39,841 bases of DNA from positions 1 through 39,841 of the forward strand of contig JAQXBV010000061.1 of assembly GCA_029252195.1 (NCBI GenBank). The letters run 5' to 3'. The position numbers were made by a program, and so were the translations under genes. This stretch comes from Yoonia sp. (GTDB taxonomy: Bacteria; Pseudomonadota; Alphaproteobacteria; Rhodobacterales; Rhodobacteraceae). This document shows positions 24,512 through 32,555 of this stretch, one piece after another (position 1 is the first letter of the stretch; each line of letters starts with the position of its first letter). The notes under the pieces were generated by a model. That model made no database searches. It saw only the letters and a program-made list of their open reading frames with translations, and was not told the origin of the DNA.

Positions 24512-26479
24512 ATGTCGCAACCGCAGAAAGACCGCCCATGGCTGTTTCGGACCTATGCAGGTCACTCTACGGCATCGGCCTCGAACGCGCTTTACCGTGG
24601 TAATCTTGCCAAGGGGCAGACCGGCCTTTCGGTGGCTTTCGACCTGCCGACGCAAACAGGCTACGACAGCGACCATATCCTCGCACGCGGCGAAGTCGGC
24701 AAGGTCGGCGTACCCGTCAGCCACCTTGGCGACATGCGCGCGCTGTTTAACGATATCCCGCTGGAGCAGATGAACACCTCCATGACGATCAACGCGACGG
24801 CGCCGTGGCTGTTGTCGCTCTATATCGCCGTGGCCGAAGAGCAAGGCGCAGACGTCAAGGCCCTGCAAGGCACCGTGCAAAACGACATCATCAAGGAATA
24901 CCTGTCGCGCGGCACCTATATCTGCCCGCCAGAACCCTCCTTGCGCATGATTACCGACGTGGCCGCCTATACCCGCGAACATCTGCCCAAGTGGAACCCG
25001 ATGAACGTCTGTTCCTACCACCTGCAAGAGGCGGGTGCGACACCAGAGGAAGAACTCGCTTTCGCGCTGGCTACCGCCACCGCCGTCCTTGACGACCTGC
25101 GCGGCAAAGTCCCCGCGGAGAACTTCCCCGAAATGGTTGGTCGCATCTCTTTCTTTGTGAACGCTGGCATCCGCTTTGTGACGGAGCTGTGCAAAATGCG
25201 CGCCTTCGTCGAGCTTTGGGACGAAATCTGCGCAACGCGTTACGGCGTAGAAGACGCCAAATATCGCCGCTTCCGTTATGGCGTGCAGGTCAACTCGCTA
25301 GGCCTGACCGAGCAACAGCCCGAAAATAACGTCTACCGCATTCTCTTGGAGACCCTCGCAGTCACGCTTTCCAAAAACGCCCGCGCCCGCGCCGTGCAGC
25401 TTCCTGCTTGGAACGAGGCGCTCGGCCTGCCCCGTCCGTGGGACCAGCAATGGTCGCTCAGGATGCAACAAATCCTCGCCTACGAGACCGACCTTCTGGA
25501 ATTCGACGACCTCTTTGACGGCAACCCCGCGATTGACCGCAAGGTGAGCGCCCTCAAAGAAGGCGCGCGCGCCGAACTCGCGCAAATCGACGGCATGGGT
25601 GGGGCAGTCAACGCCATCGCCTATATGAAAGGCCGCCTCGTCGAGAGTAACGTCGCCCGCATCGCAGGGATTGAGAACGGCACGACAACAGTGGTCGGCG
25701 TGAACAAATGGACGACGGGCGAACCGTCGCCACTGACCGCTGGCGAAGACGCGATCATGGTCGCGGATAAGGACGCCGAAGCAGACCAACTTCGCCGACT
25801 TACCCAATGGAAGCGCGACCGCGATGGCGCGGCTGTCGTGGCAGCCCTTTCCGCTCTGGCCGAAGCCGTAAAAGACGGCACCAACATCATGATCCCCTCC
25901 ATCGCTTGCGCCCGCGCAGGTGTCACAACTGGCGAATGGTCCGACGTGATCCGCGCCGCCTTTGGCCAATACCGCGCACCCACAGGCGTGAGCAAAAATC
26001 CGTCCAACCGCACCGAGGGCCTCGACGAGTTGCGCGAGCAAGTTGACCTCGTCAGCCACGCCCTTGGCCGCCGCCTCAAGTTCCTTGTGGGCAAACCGGG
26101 CCTCGACGGGCACTCCAACGGCGCCGAGCAAATCGCCGCACGCGCGCGCGATTGCGGGATAGACATCGCCTATGAGGGCATCCGCCTGACGCCACAAGAA
26201 ATTGTCGATGCTGCAGCCAAGGACGAGGCCCACGTCATTGGCCTCTCGATCCTGTCCGGCTCACACATCCCGCTAATTGGAGATGTGATCACGAAACTCA
26301 AAGAAGCAGGTCTGTCACATATCCCCGTTATCGCGGGTGGGATCATTCCCGAAGACGACGCCGGACGCCTGCGCGACATGGGTGTTGCTGCGGTCTATAC
26401 GCCCAAGGACTTTGAGTTGAACAAAATCATGGCGGATATCATCACGCTCGTGGACCCGCGCAAGCTCGCGGCAGAGTAA
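24512..26479 (+). CDS. ecm: Ethylmalonyl-CoA mutase (B12-dependent; 'MeaA')
   Basis: Adenosylcobalamin-dependent mutase converting (2R)-ethylmalonyl-CoA to methylsuccinyl-CoA in the ethylmalonyl-CoA pathway. The 655-aa protein has the mutase barrel (GLSVAFDLPTQTGYDSDH and SMTINATAPWLLSLYI near the N-terminus, NPSNRTEGLDELREQVD before the linker) and a C-terminal B12 domain with the cobalamin-ligand motif DGHSNG (D-x-H-x-x-G) and GLSILSGSH. Ecm rather than methylmalonyl-CoA mutase is favoured by length, a single chain and proximity to ccr. ATG 24512 follows CAAGGAG; the frame from 24461 is rejected. Confidence 0.95.
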   Translation: MSQPQKDRPWLFRTYAGHSTASASNALYRGNLAKGQTGLSVAFDLPTQTGYDSDHILARGEVGKVGVPVSHLGDMRALFNDIPLEQMNTSMTINATAPWLLSLYIAVAEEQGADVKALQGTVQNDIIKEYLSRGTYICPPEPSLRMITDVAAYTREHLPKWNPMNVCSYHLQEAGATPEEELAFALATATAVLDDLRGKVPAENFPEMVGRISFFVNAGIRFVTELCKMRAFVELWDEICATRYGVEDAKYRRFRYGVQVNSLGLTEQQPENNVYRILLETLAVTLSKNARARAVQLPAWNEALGLPRPWDQQWSLRMQQILAYETDLLEFDDLFDGNPAIDRKVSALKEGARAELAQIDGMGGAVNAIAYMKGRLVESNVARIAGIENGTTTVVGVNKWTTGEPSPLTAGEDAIMVADKDAEADQLRRLTQWKRDRDGAAVVAALSALAEAVKDGTNIMIPSIACARAGVTTGEWSDVIRAAFGQYRAPTGVSKNPSNRTEGLDELREQVDLVSHALGRRLKFLVGKPGLDGHSNGAEQIAARARDCGIDIAYEGIRLTPQEIVDAAAKDEAHVIGLSILSGSHIPLIGDVITKLKEAGLSHIPVIAGGIIPEDDAGRLRDMGVAAVYTPKDFELNKIMADIITLVDPRKLAAE

Positions 26480-26571
26480 TCAGTCCGCCAGTTTGACTGT
26501 CCGTCGTCAGGGTTTTTGGCACCAAGTGCGGCTTAAACTAAGAGAGAGTTTGGCTCATCTGGTTGGTTTGA

Positions 26572-26712
26572 TTATGCGGCGCGCTGGCGGTGATGCAAGC
26601 GGCGCGTTTCGAGCGTCTTTCGTTTGATCCTTTCTCGTTGCTGTAGAATGGCTTTGTCGCGTCCGAAGTAGACGTCCGACGGTGTGACGTTGTTTAGGCT
26701 TTCGTGGTGCCG
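26572..26712 (-). pseudogene. IS3-family transposase OrfB, C-terminal fragment
   Basis: About 46 codons on the minus strand read HHESLNNVTPSDVYFGRD...RQRAA-stop, the C-terminus of an IS3-family DDE transposase just after its catalytic Glu helix. The fragment is cut off upstream around 26712, where it meets head-on an OrfA fragment on the other strand through the shared string GCCGCCGCGA. Sequence from about 26495 to 26571 probably contains the IS end, but no inverted repeat could be confirmed. Non-functional. Confidence 0.85.
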
Positions 26713-27286
26713 CCGCGAGGGCATCTCCCAAGACATCTATTACAAATGGTCAAAGGACTTCATGGAAGCTGGGAAGCGCCGACTGGCTGGCGATACGGCC
26801 CGCGCTGCCACGACTGACGAAGTCAAAGATCTGCGCAAAGAGGCCCGTGACCTGAAGGAAGTCGTGGCAGAGCAAACGCTCGAACTCCGCCTGCTCAAAA
26901 AAGCATGTCAGGCGATGGGGGCGACCCAGAATGAGGTATCCTGCATCTGAGAAGCTGGAAATTATCAGGCTGGTCGAAGGATCGCATTTGTCGGCTCGCC
27001 TGACACTGGCCAAACTCGGCATTCCCCGCACCACATTCTATCGCTGGTATGACCGGTATCTGCAGCGTGGTGAGGCTGGACTTCAGGACCAATCTCCCAA
27101 GCCAAAACACGTCTGGAACCGCATTCCTGATGAGGTGCGACGCAAGGTTGTAAAGCTGGCGCTGAAGGAAACGGAGTTATCGCCACGAGAACTGGCTGTG
27201 ACGTTCACAGACAAGGAAAGTTACTTTGTATCAGAGGCTTCGACGTACCGAATCCTGAAAGGACATGATCTAATCACCAGCCCAGC
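26705..27286 (+). mobile_element. Truncated IS3-family element (5' portion, no DDE domain)
   Basis: The + strand holds the end of OrfA (26708-26950; CRREGISQDIYYKWSKDF, then a coiled-coil stretch ELRLLKK) and the start of OrfB (26931 onwards; MRYPASEKLEIIRL, an HTH, TTFYRWYDRYLQRG, SEASTYRILKGHDLI). An AAAAAAG run at 26897-26903 is the standard -1 frameshift site joining OrfA to OrfB. Homology stops at SPAF (about 27286), before the catalytic core; the frame runs on to 27407 in unrelated sequence. The missing C-terminus of a very similar transposase lies inverted at 26572-26712, so the region is a rearranged, dead IS. Confidence 0.85.
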
Positions 27287-27557
27287 CTTTAACCGCAATA
27301 AGGAGCCGATGGTTCGCATCGATATGGAGCTAAAACTACTACAAACGCTTCCCATTGAAGAGATGAAAGATCGTTTTTTGCAGGTTGCCTTAGAGAACCC
27401 GACATGATGGCAGCGCCATGCGTCGCAGGGTGAAATCGAAACTATGTTTGCTGACTGCAACTCAATCCGAGAGGTTATAAATGCAATTGGTGTCCTTGAT
27501 CCACCTGGACGAGAACGATTAGGAAATAAAAAAGTACCAATCATCGATAATAGGTAG
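27287..27557 (+). pseudogene. AT-rich broken ORF of unknown origin
   Basis: After the IS breakpoint one frame continues for about 90 codons: MVRIDMELKLLQTLPIEEMK from 27310, an in-frame TGA at 27405-27407 immediately followed by TGG, then WQRHASQGEIETMF to a TAG at 27555. Base use is clearly AT-richer than the flanking chromosome (GTTATAAATG, GGAAATAAAAAAGTA). I do not recognise the protein. Position beside an Rhs remnant suggests a fragment of a toxin tail or immunity gene; this is inference only. The first half has no start of its own in its present context. Confidence 0.45.
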
Positions 27558-27659
27558 GGTTTGCGCCTCAATGACATTGGGAAACGCGCTGTCTCATTTG
27601 AAAGCACAGGCAGCAAAGTTCGGGAGCGAACTACCTGCCCATCAGCGGATTGAACACAA

Positions 27660-27803
27660 TCAGCAAGCCTTCACCAGAACTGGATGCGCGATTATGATCC
27701 GACGCTGGGGCGGTATTTGCAGGCCGATCCGCTCGGGCTCGTCGATGGGGCGAGTGTCTATGGATAGGCGCTGGAGAGCGCAGGCTGGAATGCAAACCCT
27801 AGA
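27660..27803 (+). pseudogene. Rhs-repeat core remnant
   Basis: About 48 codons match the highly conserved end of the Rhs core: LHQNWMRDYDPTLGRYLQAD, then PLGLVDGASVYG, followed by TAG where Tyr is expected (27765-27767), then ALESAGWNANPR resembling the usual Y-A-L-x-S-P-x-x-x-x-D-P-R-G. An in-frame TGA (27651) lies just upstream. In intact Rhs proteins the variable toxin C-terminus follows this core; here nothing follows but the end of the convergent DUF4329 gene. The sequence between 27558 and 27660 shows no recognisable coding content. Confidence 0.8.
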
Positions 27804-27811
27804 AATTCCGC

Positions 27812-28327
27812 TTAATCTCGCAGCTTATCCAGAAGAGCATCGTAGCTGTAGCTTTCGGCAACATCCCCCATTCCGCCTTTTCGAAACCCCGCGGCAACGG
27901 GCAGGCATGAAATTCCACATATTTGGCGCGCCACCATGATCTGCGTATCAATATACCAAAGCCGACCACCAGGAGTGGCGACATAGCCGTTCATATAGAA
28001 CTGTTTGTCCCCCTCCATATCAATATCGCTGGGGACCTCGTTGAAATACCCGTGATCAAAGTCGCCGTGGGTATGATAAGAGGCCGTAATCGCAAGATTG
28101 CGCGGAAACGGCGCGGAGCAGCCGTCCAGCGTCCCCGAGACGGGCCGACTTGCAATCAAAACGCCCTCTTCATTATAGCCAATATAACCGCAATACTCGC
28201 GTTTCTTTTCAAAAGAGAGCGGCTGCAATTCCGTCAATATCTCGCGCGCAATGCGCAATTCATCCGCATCCTGAGCTGCGGCATGCCCAGTGAAAACAAG
28301 CGTAAAGATCAGTGCCCGAATGCGCAT
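27812..28327 (-). CDS. Exported DUF4329-domain protein, possible metallo-hydrolase
   Basis: 171 aa with a signal peptide (RALIFTLVFTGHAAAQDA) and one DUF4329 domain: REYCGYIGYNEEGVLIASRP, then DGC, ASYHTHGDFD, EVPSDIDMEGD and YVATPGGRLWYID. HTH followed by S-D-I-D resembles the HxH...SxxD metal site of JAB/JAMM peptidases, although the spacing is longer (12 instead of 7 residues), so a hydrolase is possible but unproven. Four Cys could form disulfides in the periplasm. As I recall, the domain is found as a C-terminal module of Rhs proteins; here it stands alone, exported, with its 3' end 8 bases from an Rhs remnant on the other strand. Confidence 0.75.
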   Translation of the reverse strand: MRIRALIFTLVFTGHAAAQDADELRIAREILTELQPLSFEKKREYCGYIGYNEEGVLIASRPVSGTLDGCSAPFPRNLAITASYHTHGDFDHGYFNEVPSDIDMEGDKQFYMNGYVATPGGRLWYIDTQIMVARQICGISCLPVAAGFRKGGMGDVAESYSYDALLDKLRD

Positions 28328-28389
28328 TTGGCCTCCCCCTTCGGGTTTCTCCCCGTTAGACTAACTCTCAAAATGAAAGGATGCCACTC

Positions 28390-29094
28390 ATGACCATTCA
28401 CATTGGTGCCAAATCTGGCGATATCGCTCCGACCGTTCTGATGCCTGGCGATCCGTATCGCGCCAAATGGGCCGCCGAGACGTTTCTTGAAGGCGCGCGA
28501 CTGGTCAACGAGGTGCGTGGCATGTTGGGGTTCACCGGCACTTGGCGGGGCCATGCGGTCACAATCCAAGGGTCGGGCATGGGTATGCCGTCGCTCTCGA
28601 TCTACGCCAATGAGCTGATTAGCGAATACAACGCGCAAACCCTGATCCGGATCGGCTCTTGTGGGGGCATGCAAGAGCATGTCGGCATCCGCGACGTGAT
28701 CCTCGCTATGACCGCCTCAAACATCTCGACGCCATCGCGCGGCATTTTCAAAGAGCTGAACTTTGCGCCCTGCGCAGACTATGGTCTATTGTCCGCCGCG
28801 CACACGGCCGCCATGGCCAAGGGCGTCAAAACCCACGTTGGCGGCATCTATTCCGCTGATGTGTTCTACGACGAACGCCCCGACCTGAACGAGCAAATGA
28901 TCCGCCACGGTATCTTGGGCGTCGAGATGGAAGCCGCCGAACTATACAACCTCGCGCACCGCCATAAACGCCGCGCGCTCGCCGTGCTGACCGTCTCCGA
29001 TCATTTGATCACCCACGAGGCTCTGCCGTCCTCCGAGCGCGAAAGCAGCTTTGGCGACATGGTCGAAATCGCACTAGAAGCGGCCTTCGCATGA
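28390..29094 (+). CDS. deoD: Purine-nucleoside phosphorylase DeoD-type
   Basis: Hexameric-type phosphorylase that splits purine (deoxy)nucleosides to base and (deoxy)ribose-1-phosphate. The 234 aa match Deo[18 protein letters not shown] (phosphate-site Gly/Arg), [25 protein letters not shown], and [16 protein letters not shown] with the base-site VSDHLITHE (Asp about residue 203). ATG 28390 is preferred because GAAAGG is nine bases upstream; ATG 28381 abuts the ribosome site. It overlaps the aldo/keto reductase by ATGA. It can act on substrates imported by the nucleoside ABC system at 11.7-16.3 kb. Confidence 0.94.
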   Translation: MTIHIGAKSGDIAPTVLMPGDPYRAKWAAETFLEGARLVNEVRGMLGFTGTWRGHAVTIQGSGMGMPSLSIYANELISEYNAQTLIRIGSCGGMQEHVGIRDVILAMTASNISTPSRGIFKELNFAPCADYGLLSAAHTAAMAKGVKTHVGGIYSADVFYDERPDLNEQMIRHGILGVEMEAAELYNLAHRHKRRALAVLTVSDHLITHEALPSSERESSFGDMVEIALEAAFA

Positions 29095-30074
29095 AAATGA
29101 AAACCTTGGGCGCAACTGCCATCGAAATCTCGGCAATCGGTCTTGGCTGCATGTCGTTTGGCCGCGCGATGGGGGCCTGCTCCGAGACTGAGAGCCACGC
29201 AACCTTAGATGCCACATGGGGCGCTGGCATCAACTTCCTTGATGTGGCCAACATCTACGGACCGCGTATCTCGGAAGAGGTCATGGGCACTTGGCTCGCC
29301 TCGCGCAAGCACCAGCCCGTGATTGCCACCAAGGCAGGCATCCAGCGCGATAAAAATCGCCCAGTGAATAACGACCCCGCTCATCTTGAGGCTGAACTTG
29401 ACGGCTCCCTCAAGCGCCTTGGCGTCGAAAGCGTTGACCTGTTCTACATCCACCGCCACGAACAAGCGATCCCGATTGAAGATGTCGCGGGCTTCATGGG
29501 CGGCCTTATCGCCAAAGGCAAAATCAAAGGCTGGGGCATGTCAGAAGTCTCGCCCACGACCCTACGAAAAGCCCACGCGGTCACCCCAGTCAGCGCTGTG
29601 CAAAACGAATACTCGCTCTGGACGCGGCAGCCCGAACTTGGCCTCATCCAAGACTGCGCAAGGCTTGGCGTCACTTTCGTGGCCTTCTCGCCCCTCGCAC
29701 GCGGCGTTTTCGGGCGGACCATCATAGATCCCGACAGCCCAGAATTCGGCCCGTTCCGCGCCGAGATGCCCCGCTTTCACGCAGGTAATTGGGACCATAA
29801 CCGAGAGATCGCGAAAGCGTTCCACACCCTCGCCCATGCTCATAGCGTCACCGCCCCCGCCCTCGCGCTGGCGTGGACAATGGCGCAAGGCGAGCACATC
29901 GTCCCGATCCCCGGCACCCGCTCGGTTGACCACCTCAACGACTGGGTGAGAGCCGACGAGATCACAATCACGGAGGATCTCGCTGCGAAAATCGACGCAT
30001 TGCTACCCGTCGGCTGGGCATGGGGCGACCGCTACAGCGAGGCGCAATCCAGCACAGCCGAGCGCTATTGCTAA
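29091..30074 (+). CDS. Aldo/keto reductase
   Basis: NADPH-dependent (beta/alpha)8-barrel oxidoreductase of 327 aa. The catalytic tetrad can be followed: Asp in FLDVANIYG (about residue 51), the Tyr five residues later, Lys in VIATKAG, and His in FYIHRHE. A cofactor-binding C-terminal segment [14 protein letters not shown] is present. The substrate is unknown. Coupling to deoD (ATGA overlap) hints at nucleoside or pentose-related chemistry, but that is weak. The stop overlaps the convergent DUF1989 gene by 4 bases (CTAA). Confidence 0.9.
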   Translation: MKMKTLGATAIEISAIGLGCMSFGRAMGACSETESHATLDATWGAGINFLDVANIYGPRISEEVMGTWLASRKHQPVIATKAGIQRDKNRPVNNDPAHLEAELDGSLKRLGVESVDLFYIHRHEQAIPIEDVAGFMGGLIAKGKIKGWGMSEVSPTTLRKAHAVTPVSAVQNEYSLWTRQPELGLIQDCARLGVTFVAFSPLARGVFGRTIIDPDSPEFGPFRAEMPRFHAGNWDHNREIAKAFHTLAHAHSVTAPALALAWTMAQGEHIVPIPGTRSVDHLNDWVRADEITITEDLAAKIDALLPVGWAWGDRYSEAQSSTAERYC

Positions 30075-30916
30075 CGCCCGTGGGAGCGGTCATAGGCGTT
30101 GACCTCTGGCGGCACCCAGCCCTCTAAGGCGCCAGTGGCAGGTGCAAAAACCTCCATGCGCAGCGGATAGCACGCCGCCGTGTCGCTGGTATGTTCCGAC
30201 GCGCAATCGCCACCCGGACAAGCGCTCAAAACCGCAACCAGATCAATCTCGGCGAAAAGCTCCAGGTAATCCCCGATCCGCACGGGGCTGGCTTTCATGA
30301 AATACTGACCCGTATCGCGGGTAAACCCGGTGCACATGAACAGGTTCATCACGTCATGCACATGGGGTTCGGCCTCTGGCAAAGACAGCCCTGTATAATC
30401 CGCCAAGGCACGGGTCAGGTTCGAATGACAGCAGTGATGGTAATCATCGCCCGACAACAGCTTGCCCGTATAAGGGTCACAACGGGTGCCGATGACATCA
30501 TGCACGGAGCCGCCGAATTCATCCATGCCATACCATGCCAGCGTGTCGTCGCAGACCGTCGCCATCGGGCGCAGATAGGGCAAGCACGACCACATGCGGT
30601 CCCCCGTGGTGATATGGGTGCCATGCAAGGCGCGGGTCTTGCCCGAATAAAACCGCTCGGCCAGATTGCCCTTGGCAAAGAGGTTCAGGTCACCGACCTG
30701 CGGGCCATCAACGGAACTCATGCGCAAGAAATGACCCGCTGGCACCTCAATCGACGCGGCCTCGCGCGGTTGGACAAGAACTTCGGACACCTTCGCCGCC
30801 CCTGCGCGAGCGGCATTATATAGCGCCATATCAGGCTGCGGCAGCGTATCGGTCGGATAGCAAATCACGGGCTTCACCGCACGGCGAGCGGCTGCGTCAG
30901 ATGGAATTGAAGTCAT
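30071..30916 (-). CDS. DUF1989 (urea carboxylase-associated family) protein
   Basis: 281-aa DUF1989 protein, a family named for genes next to urea carboxylase; its biochemical role is not settled. Conserved blocks visible here are FLRMSSVDGPQVGDLNLF, RFYSGKTRALHGTHITTGDR, DYHHCCHSNLTRAL, NLFMCTGF and VLSACPGGDCAS, with several His and Cys that could bind a metal. Ordinary family members near urea carboxylase are often shorter and come in pairs; this one stands alone with no urea genes nearby. ATG 30916 has GAGGG eight bases upstream, preferred to 30931. Confidence 0.82.
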   Translation of the reverse strand: MTSIPSDAAARRAVKPVICYPTDTLPQPDMALYNAARAGAAKVSEVLVQPREAASIEVPAGHFLRMSSVDGPQVGDLNLFAKGNLAERFYSGKTRALHGTHITTGDRMWSCLPYLRPMATVCDDTLAWYGMDEFGGSVHDVIGTRCDPYTGKLLSGDDYHHCCHSNLTRALADYTGLSLPEAEPHVHDVMNLFMCTGFTRDTGQYFMKASPVRIGDYLELFAEIDLVAVLSACPGGDCASEHTSDTAACYPLRMEVFAPATGALEGWVPPEVNAYDRSHGR

Positions 30917-30930
30917 AGCTAGATCCCTCA

Positions 30931-30959
30931 AAGCAAAACGCCGCCCCGAAAGGGCGGCG
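30931..30959 (-). terminator. Rho-independent terminator of the sdh operon
   Basis: On the minus strand: CGCCGCCC, loop TTTCG, GGGCGGCG, then TTTTGCTTT. A perfect 8-bp GC stem followed by a T-tract, 26 bases after the sdhB stop, ending the sdhC-sdhB transcript just before the DUF1989 gene. Confidence 0.9.
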
Positions 30960-30984
30960 CAAATTATTTTATTTTGGCAAAGCG

Positions 30985-31764
30985 TTAGACAACCCGCTCA
31001 ACCATTTTCTTCTTGATATGCGCAATCGCCTTGGCGGGGTTCAGACCCTTCGGACAAGTCTTGGCGCAGTTCATAATTGTGTGGCAGCGATAGAGCTTGA
31101 ACGGATCTTCCAACTCGTCCAAACGCTCCGCTGTTGCCTCATCGCGGCTATCAATGATCCAGCGATACGCGTGCAAAAGGGCGGCTGGTCCCAAATACCG
31201 ATCGCCATTCCACCAATACGATGGGCAGGACGTCGAACAACATGCGCACATCACGCACTCATACAAACCGTCAAGCTTTTCACGGTCCTCAATCGACTGG
31301 CGCCATTCCTTTGCAGGGGCGGCCGTCTTGGTCTCAAGCCATGGCATGATGCTGGCGTGCTGGGCATAGAAATGCGTCAGATCGGGGATCAAATCCTTGA
31401 CGACAGGCATGTGCGGCAGCGGGTAAATCTTCACATCACCCTTCACATCATCCATGCCATAAATACACGCCAACGTGTTGATCCCGTCGATGTTCATGGC
31501 ACATGAGCCACAGATCCCCTCGCGGCAAGAGCGGCGGAACGTCAGTGTTGGATCAATCTCGTTCTTGATCTTGATCAGCACGTCCAGAACCATCGGACCG
31601 CAAGTATCCATATCCACGAAATAAGTATCGAGCGACGGGTTCTTGCCGTCGTCAGGGTTCCAACGATAAATCTGAACTTTGCGCAGATTCTTTGCACCCT
31701 CTGGTTTCGGCCATGTTTTGCCCGTCACCATACGGCTATTCTTAGGAAGGGTCAGTTCTACCAT
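30985..31764 (-). CDS. sdhB: Succinate dehydrogenase iron-sulfur subunit
   Basis: Complex II electron-transfer subunit of 259 aa, on the cytoplasmic face of the inner membrane. The [2Fe-2S] cluster ligands are in [16 protein letters not shown] and the later TLAC. The C-terminal ferredoxin domain has [17 protein letters not shown] and [17 protein letters not shown] for the [4Fe-4S] and [3Fe-4S] clusters. It passes electrons from SdhA FAD to ubiquinone. It is the last gene of the operon, 36 bases after a small lipoprotein gene. Confidence 0.97.
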   Translation of the reverse strand: MVELTLPKNSRMVTGKTWPKPEGAKNLRKVQIYRWNPDDGKNPSLDTYFVDMDTCGPMVLDVLIKIKNEIDPTLTFRRSCREGICGSCAMNIDGINTLACIYGMDDVKGDVKIYPLPHMPVVKDLIPDLTHFYAQHASIMPWLETKTAAPAKEWRQSIEDREKLDGLYECVMCACCSTSCPSYWWNGDRYLGPAALLHAYRWIIDSRDEATAERLDELEDPFKLYRCHTIMNCAKTCPKGLNPAKAIAHIKKKMVERVV

Positions 31765-31800
31765 ATCTTATCTCCTTCAAGGGCATATCGCCCCAAAACC

Positions 31801-32094
31801 TTACATATCGCGCAGCACAGGGCGGCGGATCGGGCCAGCGCCCGTCATTTCCAAAACGCAGCGGTCGTAAACCAGATCCGGATCAAGGCCGCGAATAAAG
31901 TCGCTCGAAATTCCGATTGCCGCAGAGGTCGAGGTCCCCGTGTTGCTATTGATCCCAAAAGTTATTTCACCCGTCGGGGCCTGAGCCGCGCGCGCACGTT
32001 CTTCACATATTGCAGCGGCCGCCTCGGGATCCACGATCTGTGGGCCGCAAGAGGCCAGAACCGCCAAAACCATTGATGCAACAGCGAAACGCAT
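31801..32094 (-). CDS. Small lipoprotein within the sdh operon
   Basis: 97-aa predicted lipoprotein: signal RFAVASMVLAVLASC with lipobox LASC, then a mature part of about 80 residues with one pair of Cys (AICEERARAAQ and YDRCVLEM) and a Gly/Ser/Thr-rich middle (GINSNTGTSTSAAIGISS). I do not recognise a named domain. The start ATG 32094 shares bases with the stop of the preceding gene (TGATG), so it is coupled to it; the ATG at 32115 is rejected. Position between sdhA and sdhB suggests co-expression with complex II; function unknown. Confidence 0.75.
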   Translation of the reverse strand: MRFAVASMVLAVLASCGPQIVDPEAAAAICEERARAAQAPTGEITFGINSNTGTSTSAAIGISSDFIRGLDPDLVYDRCVLEMTGAGPIRRPVLRDM

Positions 32095-32555
32095 CACTTC
32101 GCCCCGCCGATACACATCAAGGTGCCAGCATACATCCCCGTCACACCAATCGGACAGCTTGACGCGAGCGCGGGTTTCGCCTGCGGTTGGACCTCAGGTG
32201 CGGCCGCAACAACAGCCGGCGTAGCAACGGGTTCCGGTGCTGCGACGGCCTCTGTGGCCATCGCGGTCATCGGAGCAACGCGCATCCCATCGGTCAAAGG
32301 CTCTGCACTTTGCGCACAGGCGTTGATCTGCGCCGCGTCCTGCTCTGTCAACTTGTCAAAGGCAACGGCCTTCGCAGATGCCACGCCACCCTCAAACGAA
32401 ACTTCCGTCTTCAGCTTGCCGCCAAGACCGAGTTGCGCCTTGCACTCCACAAGCGCCAATTCCATCTGCTCGGCCTGCACGTTCAGCGCAGGCCCCTGTG
32501 TCACACAAGCTCCAAGAGCCGCGACCAAAATAAGAGATGAAATATGGCCGCGCAT
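32094..32555 (-). CDS. Ala/Pro-rich lipoprotein within the sdh operon
   Basis: 153-aa predicted lipoprotein with signal SLILVAALGAC (lipobox LGAC). The mature part has a short folded segment (VECKAQLGLGGKLKTEVSFEG), a Cys (INACAQSA), a long Ala/Val/Pro-rich linker (VAAPEPVATPAVVAAAPEV) and a C-terminal end with two Cys (SSCPIGVTGMYAGTLMCIGG). The linker suits a protein spanning the periplasm. It starts one base inside the sdhA stop (TAATG), so it is translationally coupled to sdhA. Not a known Sdh assembly factor. Confidence 0.75.
   Translation of the reverse strand: MRGHISSLILVAALGACVTQGPALNVQAEQMELALVECKAQLGLGGKLKTEVSFEGGVASAKAVAFDKLTEQDAAQINACAQSAEPLTDGMRVAPMTAMATEAVAAPEPVATPAVVAAAPEVQPQAKPALASSCPIGVTGMYAGTLMCIGGAK

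Noticed and set aside
25298..26233. 311-codon frame antisense to ecm
   Set aside because: Shadow of the mutase gene with no ribosome site or family signal.
27571..27939. 122-codon + strand frame over the Rhs remnant
   Set aside because: It reads the remnant in the wrong frame and runs antisense into the DUF4329 gene.
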